The notes: generated by a model from the letters alone, not told the origin. A stretch of DNA of 62,303 bases from Paraburkholderia sp. Tr-20389 (GCF_017104565.1 NZ_JAAGPD010000060.1:1-62303), one strand, 5' to 3'; numbered from the stretch's first letter, positions 29,930 to 39,763 are shown. Program-made: numbers and translations.

Positions 29930-31072
29930 TCAGGCGTCGAGCGGCAGCAGGATCTGAAACTCGGTATGACCCGGACGGCTCTCCACTTCGATCATCCCTT
30001 CGTGTTGTTGAACGAAGGTCTGCGCGAGCGTCAGGCCAAGACCGCTGCCGTCTTCACGGCCCGATACGAGCGGATAGAAGATGCGGTCGCGTATGTCCTC
30101 CGGAATGCCGGGTCCGTTATCGACGATATGCAAGTCCAGTGCCAGCTTGCAAAGACGTTTCGCGATCGTCACCTTGCGCGCGACGCGCGTGCGCAACTCG
30201 ATGCGCGCATCGCCCTGCGAGATGCGTTCGCGCAATGCCTCGGCCGCATTGCGCACGATGTTCAGCAGCGCCTGGATCAACTGCTCCTTGTCGCCGCGCA
30301 GGTCGGGCACGCTCACGTCGTAGTCGCGCTCGATCGTGAGGCCGCGCGGAAACTCCGCGAGGATCACGGCGCGCACGCGCTCGCACACTTCGTGAATGTT
30401 CACGTCGCCGACGATATGCGGATGGCGATGCGGTTCCAGCAGCCGGTCGACGAGCGTCTGCAGCCGGTCCGATTCCTTGATGACGACCTGCGTGTACTCG
30501 CGCAATTCGTCGCGTTCGCGCTCGCCGAGTTCGAACTCGAGCAACTGCGCCGCGCCACGGATGCCGCCGAGCGGATTCTTGATCTCATGAGCAAGATTGC
30601 GGATCAACTGCTTGTTGACGGCGGTCAGATCGTGAATGCGCTCTTCGCGATCCGATCGCAGGTGCCGCTCGTTCTCGAACAGTTCGAGCAGCACGTAGTC
30701 CTGCGCGCTTTCCAGAAAGCCGACGACGGCATGCACGTGCAGCGGCTCGTGGCCGGGCCGCTCGAGCACGGCATCGAGATGCGTCGCATGAAAACGGTGA
30801 GCAGCGATCGCAGCGATAGTCGCCGTCAGTTCCTCGCCGTTCGCGAAGATGTCGGGCCATGCCATCTGCGTGAGTTGGCGGCGCGACATTTCGAGCATCG
30901 ACTCGGCCGACGGATTCGCGAACGCGACCCGCAGCGTCCGTTTGTCGAGCACGAGCACAACGGTGGGCAGCGCCTCGAAGCCCGGCAGCAAACCGGAGTC
31001 GACGAGTTGCGCGTCATCCGACAGTGCGTCGGCATGCCCTTTTCTGGCCTTGATGAGGTTCTTCAATACCAT
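29930..31072 (-). CDS. glnL: Nitrogen sensor kinase NR(II), NtrB
   Basis: A 380-aa soluble histidine kinase/phosphatase that controls NtrC in response to PII. N-terminal PAS-like domain (LPTVVLVLDKRTLRVAFANPSAE), HisKA with His162 (RNLAHEIKNPLGG), N box NIVRNAAEAL, and G boxes DNGPGIPE and DGSGLGL. No membrane segments. It lies between glnA and glnG in the usual order; no strong ribosome site is seen before ATG 31072. Confidence 0.95.
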   Translation of the reverse strand: MVLKNLIKARKGHADALSDDAQLVDSGLLPGFEALPTVVLVLDKRTLRVAFANPSAESMLEMSRRQLTQMAWPDIFANGEELTATIAAIAAHRFHATHLDAVLERPGHEPLHVHAVVGFLESAQDYVLLELFENERHLRSDREERIHDLTAVNKQLIRNLAHEIKNPLGGIRGAAQLLEFELGERERDELREYTQVVIKESDRLQTLVDRLLEPHRHPHIVGDVNIHEVCERVRAVILAEFPRGLTIERDYDVSVPDLRGDKEQLIQALLNIVRNAAEALRERISQGDARIELRTRVARKVTIAKRLCKLALDLHIVDNGPGIPEDIRDRIFYPLVSGREDGSGLGLTLAQTFVQQHEGMIEVESRPGHTEFQILLPLDA

Positions 31073-31131
31073 CTTGCAGTCGGGTCTCGATAGCGGTTTG
31101 CAACAAAAACGTCACGGCTTTCGATCCAACG

Positions 31132-31157
31132 AAAAAGGGACGGCGCCGCCGTCCCTT
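31132..31157 (-). terminator. Terminator after glnA
   Basis: Read leftward: AAGGGACGGC paired with GCCGTCCCTT, then five T. It separates glnA from glnL-glnG, allowing high glnA but limited read-through into the regulators. Confidence 0.85.
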
Positions 31158-31221
31158 CATGACCGATCGCAGCGTCGGGGCGTACGCTTCGCCGCTCATC
31201 GCGGACGAAGCGCAGCGCCTC

Positions 31222-32637
31222 TTACAGCGAGTAGTACAGTTCGAATTCGACCGGGTGCGTGGTCATACGCACGCGTTGCAGCTCGCTTTCCTTCAGTTCG
31301 AGGTACGCGTCGATCATGCCGTCGGTGAACACACCGCCGCGCGTCAGGAACTCGCGATCTGCGTCGAGTGCTTCGAGCGCCTGATCGAGGCCGGCACACA
31401 CGGTCGGGATCTTTGCATCCTCTTCCGGCGGCAGGTCGTACAGGTTCTTGTCGGCAGCTTCGCCTGGATGGATCTTGTTCTGCACGCCGTCGAGACCTGC
31501 CATCATCAGTGCCGAGAAGCACAGGTACGGGTTCGCGAGCGGATCCGGGAAGCGCGTTTCGATACGGCGGCCCTTCGGATTCGGAACGTGCGGAATACGG
31601 ATCGATGCCGAACGGTTACGTGCCGAGTAAGCCAGCTTCACGGGAGCTTCGAAGTGCGGCACGAGACGCTTGTACGAGTTCGTACCCGGGTTCGTGATCG
31701 CGTTCAGCGCGCGAGCGTGCTTGATGATGCCGCCGATGTAGAACAGCGCGAATTCCGACAGGCCGGCGTAGCCGTTGCCCGCGAACATGTTCTGGCCGTC
31801 CTTCCAGATCGACTGGTGAACGTGCATGCCCGAACCGTTGTCGCCGACGATGGGCTTCGGCATGAACGTCGCCGTCTTGCCATACGTGTGCGCGACGTTG
31901 TGGACGATGTACTTCAGTTGCTGCGTCCAGTCTGCGCGCTGCACCAGCGTCGAGAACTTCGTGCCGATTTCGTTCTGGCCTTGGCCTGCCACTTCGTGGT
32001 GGTGAACTTCAACCGGGATGCCGATCTGTTCGAGCAGCAGACACATTTCCGAGCGGATGTCCTGGAACGTGTCGACGGGCGCGACCGGGAAGTAGCCGCC
32101 CTTCGTGCCCGGACGGTGACCCGTGTTGCCGCCTTCGAACTCCTTGCCCGACGACCACGGTGCTTCTTCCGAACCGATCTTGACGAAGCAGCCCGACTGG
32201 TCCGTGTTCCACTGGACCGAGTCGAAAATGAAGAATTCCGGCTCCGGACCGAAGAAGGCCGTGTCGCCCAGGCCCGTGCTCTTCAGGTACGCTTCAGCGC
32301 GCTTTGCGAGCGAGCGCGGGTCGCGCTCGTAGCCCTTGCCGTCAGCCGGTTCGACGACGTCGCAGGTCAGCACGAGGGTCGATTCTTCGTAGAACGGGTC
32401 GATGAAGGCCGTGTTCGAGTCCGGCACGAGCAGCATGTCCGATGCCTCGATGCCCTTCCAGCCTGCAATCGAAGAACCGTCAAACGCATGGCCGCTTTCA
32501 AACTTGTCTTCGTCGAATGCCGACACCGGCACCGAAACGTGTTGCTCTTTGCCGCGCGTGTCGGTGAAACGGAAGTCGACAAACTTGACGTCCTCGTCCT
32601 TGACGAGTTGCATGACGTCGGCCACGGATTTACTCAT
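31222..32637 (-). CDS. glnA: Glutamine synthetase type I
   Basis: A 471-aa enzyme making glutamine from glutamate, ammonia and ATP. Signatures: [12 protein letters not shown], the metal-site [26 protein letters not shown], the [14 protein letters not shown] active-site segment and the adenylylation loop [18 protein letters not shown] at 32637 follows AGGAGAT. Upstream are a sigma-54-type promoter and two NtrC-type sites, so nitrogen limitation should induce it. Confidence 0.98.
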   Translation of the reverse strand: MSKSVADVMQLVKDEDVKFVDFRFTDTRGKEQHVSVPVSAFDEDKFESGHAFDGSSIAGWKGIEASDMLLVPDSNTAFIDPFYEESTLVLTCDVVEPADGKGYERDPRSLAKRAEAYLKSTGLGDTAFFGPEPEFFIFDSVQWNTDQSGCFVKIGSEEAPWSSGKEFEGGNTGHRPGTKGGYFPVAPVDTFQDIRSEMCLLLEQIGIPVEVHHHEVAGQGQNEIGTKFSTLVQRADWTQQLKYIVHNVAHTYGKTATFMPKPIVGDNGSGMHVHQSIWKDGQNMFAGNGYAGLSEFALFYIGGIIKHARALNAITNPGTNSYKRLVPHFEAPVKLAYSARNRSASIRIPHVPNPKGRRIETRFPDPLANPYLCFSALMMAGLDGVQNKIHPGEAADKNLYDLPPEEDAKIPTVCAGLDQALEALDADREFLTRGGVFTDGMIDAYLELKESELQRVRMTTHPVEFELYYSL

Positions 32638-32779
32638 AACCTATCTCCTGATTAACGAATTCGGCGGGTTGAACCGCCGCCCAATCTAGCTGACCAGCCT
32701 CGATGCGTCCACCCTTCCGTACTGCCTTGCAAGGAAAAGTGCTGCCGGCATCGCGCCAGTTCGATCGGGACCAATAAAG

Positions 32780-32794
32780 CAGCTTCTGTGCCAT
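32780..32794 (-). promoter_or_regulatory. Sigma-54 promoter of glnA
   Basis: Read leftward: TGGCAC-N5-CTGC, with GG and GC ten bases apart as sigma-54 requires. One base differs from the TTGC consensus of the -12 element. It would start transcription about 130 bp upstream of the glnA ATG. Confidence 0.72.
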
Positions 32795-32943
32795 GTTCGG
32801 GTCCCGTGTGCGCCACTTTACGGCAAAGCCTTTCTCCACGCGCCTTTGCAGGGAATCGGCGCTCACCGTTTGCGGGAATCGCGGGATTCGGCGCTGTCCG
32901 CTTGCACCACAATCGCGCATCCCCCAAACCGGCGACTGCTTAA

Positions 32944-32989
32944 TACTCCATACTGGTGCATTTCGATATTTTTGCACCGATTTAGAGCA
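32944..32989. promoter_or_regulatory. Two NtrC-type binding sites upstream of glnA
   Basis: Against TGCACCANNNTGGTGCA, 32944-32960 matches 12 of 14 defined bases (TACTCCATACTGGTGCA) and 32973-32989 matches 11 of 14 (TGCACCGATTTAGAGCA). Their centres are 29 bp apart and about 190 bp upstream of the predicted start, the usual enhancer arrangement. The rest of the 455-bp glnA-rhodanese gap shows no gene. Confidence 0.65.
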
Positions 32990-33092
32990 TAGTCCGTTGT
33001 CGTCGAAATGCACGCTGGCCGCGAGAGCGCCCGGCACGCGCCGACTCGTCGGCTTGCTAGAATGTTTTTTTGGCCCAAGGAGATTTGCTGTC

Positions 33093-33557
33093 ATGAGTAC
33101 GCTCGAACAGTTGTACAGCCAGGCCGACAAGCGCCGTGTCGACAATCAGCTCCCCTACGCGGGTGCGGTCACGCCTGCCGAGGCATTCGAGCTTCTGCAA
33201 CTCGACCCGCGCGCCCGTCTCGTCGATGTGCGCACGCGCGCCGAACTGGATTGGGTCGGCCGCCCCGTCGTCGGCGACGGACAGTATGCGCACGTCGAAT
33301 GGACGCGCTATCCGGGCGGCGTGCCGAACGCCGAGTTCATCGACCAGCTGCGCCAGGTCGCAACACCCGACACGCCCGTACTGCTGCTGTGCCGCAGCGC
33401 GGCGCGCTCGAAGCTGGCCGCCATCGCCGCGACGCAGGCAGGGTTCACGAAGGCGCTGGATCTGCTCGAAGGCTTCGAAGGCGACAAGGACGGCCAGGGG
33501 CATCGGAAGATGGTATCGGGCTGGTGTTTCCGCGGGTTGCCGTGGATCGGCGCTTGA
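33093..33557 (+). CDS. Rhodanese-like sulfurtransferase domain protein
   Basis: A 154-aa single rhodanese domain. ATG at 33093 follows AAGGAG. Family pattern: ARLVDVRTRAELDWVG, then the active-site loop LLLCRSAARSKLAA with the catalytic Cys, and DLLEGFEGDKD near the end. It would carry a persulfide sulfur; the acceptor is unknown. Divergent from glnA, convergent with the CinA-like gene. Confidence 0.87.
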   Translation: MSTLEQLYSQADKRRVDNQLPYAGAVTPAEAFELLQLDPRARLVDVRTRAELDWVGRPVVGDGQYAHVEWTRYPGGVPNAEFIDQLRQVATPDTPVLLLCRSAARSKLAAIAATQAGFTKALDLLEGFEGDKDGQGHRKMVSGWCFRGLPWIGA

Positions 33558-33705
33558 CGCGTTTGAAGCGTCTCGAGCGCGACCACCTCGGAATAACATC
33601 TGGAATCTGGACGGGCGGCGCACGGAGCCTTCCGCGTGCCGCGTCGTTATTGAATCGTCCCCGCACGATGTGACGCGTTGCGCGTCCCGCGCGATACGCC
33701 GTCGC

Positions 33706-34542
33706 TCAGCCGCGCTTCTGCGCCTGCGCCGCGGCCACTTCGGGCTCGACGATATCGCCGCCGAGCATGTGCACGCCTTCGCGCAGCTTCACGAACGCCG
33801 CCGCGACGGCCTCGGGTTCGCCCTTCACACCAAGATCGATGTGGCGGCGCGCATAGATGCCGCCCCGCTCTGCATCGCCGACGCTCGGCAGACTGAACAC
33901 GCGCACACCCGGAAAGTCATGCTCGATCTTTTCCATCAGCGGCGTCAGCGTCGACTCGGGCAACTCGAACACGAGCAGAGACTTTTCTGCATGCGGCGTC
34001 GAATGATGCAGGTGCTCGTATTTCGTATCCAGCACCCACTCGATCATCGGCCAGGCCATCACCGGAAAGCCCGGGACGAAATGGTGGTCGCCGACTGAGA
34101 ACCCAGGAATCTTGTTGTATCCGTTCGGAATGATCGACGCGCCACGCGGATACGTGCCCATGTTCAGCCGATGCAAATTCTCCGGCGAATTGAAATCGAC
34201 GGGCGCCGGCGCATTGGCGGGATGCATGTCGCGAATGCGCTCCTGGATCAGCACCTTCGCCTCGGGATGCAGTTCGAGCGGCACGGCGAGCGCGGCAGCC
34301 GCGCATTGGCGCGTGTGATCGTCAGGCGTTGCACCGATGCCACCCGTCGAAAACACGATGTCGCCCGTCGCGAAGGTGCGGCGCAAGGTCGCCGTGATGC
34401 GCTCCGGGTCGTCGCCGACGTACTCGGCCCAGGAGAGCGACAGGCCGCGTGCGCTCAGAAGCTGGATGACCTTCGGCAGATGCTTGTCGACACGCCTGCC
34501 GGACAGGATTTCATCGCCGATGATGATGACGCCAAATGCCAT
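33706..34542 (-). CDS. CinA-like protein with MoCF-biosynthesis (MogA/MoaB) domain
   Basis: A 278-aa protein related to the N-terminal domain of CinA. Motifs: GVIIIGDEILSGRRVDKHLPKVI at the start and the FSTGGIGATPDDHT pyrophosphatase/molybdopterin-binding loop. The CinA C-terminal deamidase domain is absent. Likely a nucleotide-pyrophosphatase-type enzyme, substrate uncertain. The EI24 gene ends 12 bp before its start, so the two probably share a transcript. Confidence 0.82.
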   Translation of the reverse strand: MAFGVIIIGDEILSGRRVDKHLPKVIQLLSARGLSLSWAEYVGDDPERITATLRRTFATGDIVFSTGGIGATPDDHTRQCAAAALAVPLELHPEAKVLIQERIRDMHPANAPAPVDFNSPENLHRLNMGTYPRGASIIPNGYNKIPGFSVGDHHFVPGFPVMAWPMIEWVLDTKYEHLHHSTPHAEKSLLVFELPESTLTPLMEKIEHDFPGVRVFSLPSVGDAERGGIYARRHIDLGVKGEPEAVAAAFVKLREGVHMLGGDIVEPEVAAAQAQKRG

Positions 34543-34554
34543 TGCAGCCTCTTG

Positions 34555-35424
34555 TCAGTAGGAAACAGGCGCCGTGCCTCGCGCGCCGTGAGGTCCGTGC
34601 GGACCGTGATGATGGCCGTTGCCGCCATGCTCGTCGGCGCGCATCCGCTGCAAGGCGCGCAGGCAGTAGTAACCGAACCACAGCGCCGTGAACACGAGGA
34701 TGAAAGCATAGATCCAGATGGTCACTGCGGTCATCACAGGGAACAGCACGATCAGCCAGACGGACGACGCCCAGATCAGCGTCGGCAGTGAGCCGAGCAG
34801 GCCGCTCGCCACGCCGATCAGCAAGAGCGGCAGCCGATGCTGGCGCACCAGCGCGCGCCGCTCCTCGTGGCTCGCGTGCAGCGACAGCGCGTCGTACGTC
34901 ATCACGCGGTAGGTCAGCCAGCCCCACAGCAGCGGCGGAATCAGCGCGAAGAACGGCGGAATCAGCCAGAGCGGCAGTGTGATCACCAGCACCAGCAGAC
35001 ACACGAGCGTCGTCCAGATGGAATGCACGACACTGCCGTACCATGTGCCGCCGCGCCGCATCTCCAGACTGGCGAACTGCCGTTTCGACAGATGCTTGAT
35101 CACGGCGGGCATCGACAGCGTCGCGATCAGCAGCAGCACGGTGACGACGATCAGCGGAATCGCCATCGCAATCACGATGAACGGCGCGACGGCCGCGTGC
35201 AGCGAGGAAAAACCGAGCCAGTCGAACAGCCCGTAGAGCGTCGTCGTCAGCGGCCAGCTTTCGAGCCAGCCCCGCGTTGCGCCGATCAGGGTCTGCCAGG
35301 AAAACCACAGCGTCACGCCCCAGACGATCGCGGCTGCCGCGAACGGCATGAACGTCAGCCACAGCATGCGCGGATGAAGCACGGAAGAAAGCGCGCGCCC
35401 AAACGAGCGCAAGAGGTCATTCAT
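34555..35424 (-). CDS. EI24-domain membrane protein with His-rich tail
   Basis: A 289-aa inner-membrane protein with about five or six hydrophobic helices (for example PFIVIAMAIPLIVVTVLLLIAT, VCLLVLVITLPLWLIPPFF), of the EI24/CysZ-like family. The C-terminus ends in a soluble tail with HHHGPHGPHG, likely metal-binding. Transcribed with the CinA-like gene. A transport role as for CysZ (sulfate) is possible but unproven. Confidence 0.8.
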   Translation of the reverse strand: MNDLLRSFGRALSSVLHPRMLWLTFMPFAAAAIVWGVTLWFSWQTLIGATRGWLESWPLTTTLYGLFDWLGFSSLHAAVAPFIVIAMAIPLIVVTVLLLIATLSMPAVIKHLSKRQFASLEMRRGGTWYGSVVHSIWTTLVCLLVLVITLPLWLIPPFFALIPPLLWGWLTYRVMTYDALSLHASHEERRALVRQHRLPLLLIGVASGLLGSLPTLIWASSVWLIVLFPVMTAVTIWIYAFILVFTALWFGYYCLRALQRMRADEHGGNGHHHGPHGPHGARGTAPVSY

Positions 35425-35644
35425 GCGTAGTCGATGACGAGATGAGGAAGCAGGAAAAGGTAGGAAACGTGGACAGGATAAACCACGTCGGGTGTCGGCG
35501 TCGAAAGCGCGAGAGATGCTTGAAGAGGGATGCGCGAGCGGCGCTACACGGCCTTGCGGGGTGAGTCACCGCACGGGCCTCAGGAATACGCGCATCGGCG
35601 CGCGAATGGCGTATCCGCAATCGACCAGGCGGCGAAAGGCGCGC

Positions 35645-36628
35645 TTACGCCGCGCCCCGCTGCTTCTTGCCGGCGATGCGCTGCGCGATGCGCACGAACG
35701 CGAGCCAATGCTGCGCCCAGAAGCCTTCGCCGTAGTGGCGGCCGCTCAACTGATCGCGAATGCCCGTCGGTTCCATTTCGCGGCTCCACGACGCGCTGCC
35801 GAACAGCATGTCCCACCACGGAAACAGCACGCCGAAATTGCAGCCGTACTTGAGCCCTTCATGACCATAGCCGATCGCATGATGGCGTCGATGGAACGTC
35901 GGGCTCACGAGCAGGCGCTCGCCGAGCCAGCCGAAATACAGCCGGATGTTCGCGTGCTGCACGCTTTGCGCGAGGTTCGTAATCGCGACGAGCACGACGA
36001 ACTGCGACGGCGGCACGCCGATGAACAGCGCGATCACCGCGAAGAAGCACGCCTGCAGCAGATCGTCGAGCAGATGGTTGCGGTCGTCGGCCCACAGCGA
36101 CATCTGCCGCTGGCTGTGATGCACCGCGTGCAATTCCCACCAGACGCCGATCTTGTGCTCGCCCCGGTGATACCAGTAGCCAGCGAAATCGAGCACGAGC
36201 AGGTACATGATGAAGGTGACGAACGGCTGCGTCGTCACGCCCGGCCAGAGGTTGTCGAGTTCGATGTTCGCGATGCCGTGCAAGCGGAACCAGGCCTGCA
36301 CCGAGTCGAAAAACGGTTGCAGCGCGAAGAAGAAAAACAGGTTGAGAATGCCGAGTTTCGCGATCCACGTGTACAGCACGTCGACTCGCACGGCCTTGCG
36401 ATCTTTCCACTGTTCGACGGGCCGCAGCGCCTCGAGCGGACGCAGCAGCGCGTACATCGCGAGCACCTCCAGCACGCCGACGATCACCCAGTAGAGACTG
36501 TCGTACGTGTCCTCGTCGTAGTCCATCAGGTCGAAGTGGAACAGTAGCGGCTGTACGACATCGACATACAGCAGCGTCTGGATCGACGAAATGAAGCTGT
36601 CGAGAGTGGAGGCGATCAGGTGGAACAT
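35645..36628 (-). CDS. Sterol desaturase/fatty acid hydroxylase family protein
   Basis: A 327-aa membrane di-iron enzyme. The three histidine clusters are present in order: HRGEH, HAVHHS and HRRHH, with a further His in a GHEGLKYG context. Several membrane helices (for example LGILNLFFFFALQPFF). It would hydroxylate or desaturate a lipid; the substrate (hopanoid, carotenoid, ether lipid) is unknown. The downstream gap 35425-35644 has no gene. Confidence 0.88.
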   Translation of the reverse strand: MFHLIASTLDSFISSIQTLLYVDVVQPLLFHFDLMDYDEDTYDSLYWVIVGVLEVLAMYALLRPLEALRPVEQWKDRKAVRVDVLYTWIAKLGILNLFFFFALQPFFDSVQAWFRLHGIANIELDNLWPGVTTQPFVTFIMYLLVLDFAGYWYHRGEHKIGVWWELHAVHHSQRQMSLWADDRNHLLDDLLQACFFAVIALFIGVPPSQFVVLVAITNLAQSVQHANIRLYFGWLGERLLVSPTFHRRHHAIGYGHEGLKYGCNFGVLFPWWDMLFGSASWSREMEPTGIRDQLSGRHYGEGFWAQHWLAFVRIAQRIAGKKQRGAA

Positions 36629-36702
36629 GTGGCTCTATATGCGTCGATGTTCTGCGTCACTGCGCGGCGCGCCGGCAAGGCGCGCCGTCTGAGTATTACG
36701 CA

Positions 36703-37716
36703 TTACGCCCCGTTCGGCGCGGTGACGGGAGCGCGGTTGAAGAAATAGATGCCGTGCGGCGAACGGCCGACAGCGATCGTCTGGATCAGCTTGCGCGTGG
36801 TCAGGTCGATGACGCCCACATGCTTCGCGAATCGGAACGTTACCCACAGATAGCGTTTGTCGGCGGAAAGTTCCATGTCGTCGGGTCCCGGCATCAGGCC
36901 CGTGATGTCGCCGACGTTGGTGAGCGTGTCTTCGTCGATGATGCTGATCGTGCTCGCCACCCGGTTCGACACGGCGACATGCTTGCCGTCCGCGAGCGAG
37001 CGGAAGTTGTGCGCGCCCTTGCCCGTCGTGATCGTCTTCACGACCTTCTGGGTGCGCCAGTCGACCACGGCGACGTAATCCGCACCCGTCATGCCGATGA
37101 GCAGGTATTTGTCGCCCGGCGTCATCCACAGGCCGGCCGGCACCTTGCCGACTTTCATCTTCCACTTGACCGTCTGCGTGGCGAGATCGATCGCGGCCAG
37201 TTCACCCGACACCTGCAGCGTGATGAACACGGTCTTGCTGTCGTTCGTGAACGCGATGTGGCTCGGCATCACGGCGAGCGGCAGACGGCCCGCGAGCGTC
37301 ATGTTATGGCCGTCGTAGTGATAGATGTCGAGGCGGTCGAGGCGCAGCCCCGTCGTCACAAGCCACTTGTGGTCCGGCGAAAAACCGATCTGATACGGGT
37401 CTTCGATATTTTCGACCCAGCGCTGGGGCTTGCCCGTCTTCGGATCGACGAACATCAGGTTGTTCGACACCGAGTTCGCGACGATCAGCGAGGAATTGTC
37501 CGGCGTGGGCATCAGGTGATGCGGTTCCTTGCCCGTCGGCACGGTGTCGATCACCTGGTGCGTCGCCTCGTCGATCAGGCTCAGCGTCGCTTCACCGGAA
37601 TTGAGCACGATCACGTTGTTGGCGTGGACGGCGGGAGAGAAAAAGCTTGCTGCCGCGACGAGCGCCGCGCCTGCTGCAAACGTGCCGGTCAAGCCGGAAA
37701 GGGAAAATTTGCGCAT
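36703..37716 (-). CDS. YncE-like periplasmic beta-propeller protein
   Basis: A 337-aa exported protein with signal peptide (FAAGAALVAAASFFSPAVHA) and seven-bladed propeller repeats of the YncE/40-residue kind (NVIVLNSGEATLSLIDEATHQVIDTV, DKYLLIGMTGADYVAVVDWRTQKVVKTI, RYLWVTFRFAKHVGVIDLTTRKLIQTI). Function unknown; such proteins often accompany metal or quinoprotein systems. It stands next to the desaturase gene, 74 bp away, with a GC-rich hairpin just after its stop. Confidence 0.84.
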   Translation of the reverse strand: MRKFSLSGLTGTFAAGAALVAAASFFSPAVHANNVIVLNSGEATLSLIDEATHQVIDTVPTGKEPHHLMPTPDNSSLIVANSVSNNLMFVDPKTGKPQRWVENIEDPYQIGFSPDHKWLVTTGLRLDRLDIYHYDGHNMTLAGRLPLAVMPSHIAFTNDSKTVFITLQVSGELAAIDLATQTVKWKMKVGKVPAGLWMTPGDKYLLIGMTGADYVAVVDWRTQKVVKTITTGKGAHNFRSLADGKHVAVSNRVASTISIIDEDTLTNVGDITGLMPGPDDMELSADKRYLWVTFRFAKHVGVIDLTTRKLIQTIAVGRSPHGIYFFNRAPVTAPNGA

Positions 37717-38244
37717 GAAAACTCACATCAGGGGGTAACCGCCATTGTAGAACGTTTGCGCGATTCAACGGTTGACCTCGGTCGAGGAAAAGCGTGCGCT
37801 TGCGGCGCGCCGCCGCAGGCACGCCCCGGCTCGATTTCGAGCGGTCGCCTCACCTTCCAGGCGCCCTCGCTTTCCCGACCGAATTTTTCCGAAAAACGGA
37901 ATCGAGTCTGGAGCGCCGTTCAACGCCCGAATAATAAATCAGGAATATATCGCGATTATTCAAAACGCGAATTCGGCAATATCAGAGCGAATTTTCCGAT
38001 CGTTATTAATTAAGAATTACCTCATATCGACGCCCAGGCGCTCGCCACAAAAATAGCGCGTGCAATTCCCGCTTCGAAGCTTTCCAGCAAGCCGGAGACA
38101 CGCCAGCCAGCGCGGGCCGGACAGGTCCGCGCCGTCGAACATCCTTTTCATCACAACACGAGCGGGTTTTGCCATGCGTGGGTGTTTATTGCGTCTGGTG
38201 CTTCCGGATATTTGCTGCCTTGTTTCATCCGGAGTTTTTGAGGC
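37717..38244. other. AT-rich divergent intergenic region
   Basis: 528 bp between the propeller and autotransporter genes. The part 37920-38030 is strikingly AT-rich for this genome (runs such as GTTATTAATTAAGAATTA). No gene is supported. It probably contains the promoters of both flanking genes and may attract H-NS-type silencers. Confidence 0.55.
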
Positions 38245-39666
38245 ATGAAAAACATGAATGGAATAATCACGAATCGAATCGCGCGTCGGCGTGCTGTGTC
38301 GAGCAGAAATGCGCGGCACTGCCCGACACCCCCACGGCATCCCGCTGTGTACCTGACGCTAGCAGGCGTGCTGATGACGGCGATGATGACGGGCGCGAAC
38401 GCCTCCGTCATGGCAGGCAGCGGCGCAGTGTCGGTCGACAGGACAGGCGTGGCAGTCGGAGAAACCGCGTTTTCGGGCGGCGTCAACGCAGTCGCCCTCG
38501 GCGACACGGCGACGGCGACCGGCAACAACGCGACCGCGCTCGGCGCGCACGCGCGGGCGATGGCGGGCGCGTCGACAGCGATCGGCGACACCGCACAGGC
38601 CAACGCGTTCCAGTCGCTGGCGATCGGCGCGAACTCGATGGCGACGTTCAGCAACAGCGTCGCGCTCGGTTCCGGCGCCGTGACGCTGTTCGGCGCGCAA
38701 ATCGGCTATACGGCGTTCGGACTCGGCGCGCCGCAAACGTCGTCGGGCGAAGTCAACGTCGGCAACCGCACGATCAGCAGCATGGCCCCCGGGAGGGCCG
38801 ATCAGGACGCCGTCAACGTGGCGCAACTGAAGGCGGTCGCGGGCAAGCTCGACGGCGACGTGACGGCGCTGCAGAAGCGGCTCGACGGCGCGGTGATGTA
38901 CGACCGCAACTCCGACGGCTCGCTCAACCGTGACAGCATTACGTTGCAGGGCGACCCCGCCGGCGGCGGCACGCAGATTCACAACGTCGCGAATGCCGTC
39001 GACAACCAGGATGCCGTGAATCTCGGTCAGGTTGGAGCGATCATCGGCAACGCGGTGAGCAACATCACCGTCAATACGGCGAATCCGATGTTCAGCGCCG
39101 AAGGTGCGCCTGCCAGCGAGCCAGCACTGGCAACCGGCCCGCACTCGATCGCGGCGGGCGCGAATGCACAGGCGAGCGGCACGAACGCCGTCGCGCTGGG
39201 CGCGGGTGCGAACGCGAGCGCGGACAACGCGGTGGCGCTCGGCCAGGGTGCAATCGCGGATCGCGCGAACACGGTCTCGGTCGGTGCGGCGGGACAGGAG
39301 CGGCAGATCGCGAACGTTGCGGCGGGCATTCAGGGCACGGATGCCGTCAACGTGAACCAGTTGAACCAGACCGTGGGCAACGCGGTCGGCGAGGCGAAAA
39401 CCTATACCGACGACCAGGTCCGCTCAGCACGCAAGGACAGTTATGGCGGGGCTGCGGCAGCGATCGCAATGGCCGGCTTGCCGCAAGCGGTGCTACCGGG
39501 TCGCGGCATGGTCGCGCTCGCGGCCGGCACGTACGGCGGCCAGTCGGCGATGGCACTCGGCGTGTCGCAACTATCCGACTCGGGCAAATGGGCATTCAAG
39601 CTGCAAGGCACGGCGAGCACGCGCGGCGAGCTTGGCGCGTCGATCGGAGCCGGCATGCACTGGTGA
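38245..39666 (+). CDS. YadA-type trimeric autotransporter adhesin
   Basis: A 473-aa surface adhesin. After a signal-like segment (LTLAGVLMTAMMTGANA) come two head blocks of YadA 14-residue repeats (for example SLAIGANSMATFSNSVALGSGA and TNAVALGAGANASADNAVALG). They are separated by connector motifs of the DAVNVAQL/DAVNLGQV/DAVNVNQL kind and a short coiled-coil stalk. The C-terminal 70 residues form the membrane anchor ending in MHW. It is short for the family. The N-terminus lacks the usual extended signal peptide. No start is clearly better than 38245 (GGAG ten bases upstream). Confidence 0.9.
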   Translation: MKNMNGIITNRIARRRAVSSRNARHCPTPPRHPAVYLTLAGVLMTAMMTGANASVMAGSGAVSVDRTGVAVGETAFSGGVNAVALGDTATATGNNATALGAHARAMAGASTAIGDTAQANAFQSLAIGANSMATFSNSVALGSGAVTLFGAQIGYTAFGLGAPQTSSGEVNVGNRTISSMAPGRADQDAVNVAQLKAVAGKLDGDVTALQKRLDGAVMYDRNSDGSLNRDSITLQGDPAGGGTQIHNVANAVDNQDAVNLGQVGAIIGNAVSNITVNTANPMFSAEGAPASEPALATGPHSIAAGANAQASGTNAVALGAGANASADNAVALGQGAIADRANTVSVGAAGQERQIANVAAGIQGTDAVNVNQLNQTVGNAVGEAKTYTDDQVRSARKDSYGGAAAAIAMAGLPQAVLPGRGMVALAAGTYGGQSAMALGVSQLSDSGKWAFKLQGTASTRGELGASIGAGMHW

Positions 39667-39689
39667 CGCCGCTGCGAGCAGGCCCGTTG

Positions 39690-39725
39690 GCAGCGGGCGG
39701 CGTTTCCGCAAGTGCCGCCCGCTGC
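39690..39725. terminator. GC-rich hairpin between convergent genes
   Basis: A perfect 12-bp stem GCAGCGGGCGGC / GCCGCCCGCTGC with a 12-nt loop but no T-run, between the autotransporter and hrpA. Weak or factor-assisted terminator. Confidence 0.5.
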
Positions 39726-39763
39726 ATGACCTGACGCGCAAGTGAACGCGCGCCGCGCGCCGA

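Noticed and set aside
32715-32735. A second sigma-54-like element (CAGCAC ... TTGC) upstream of glnA
   Set aside because: The GG/GC spacing is one base too long and the -24 element is poor; the element at 32780-32794 fits better.
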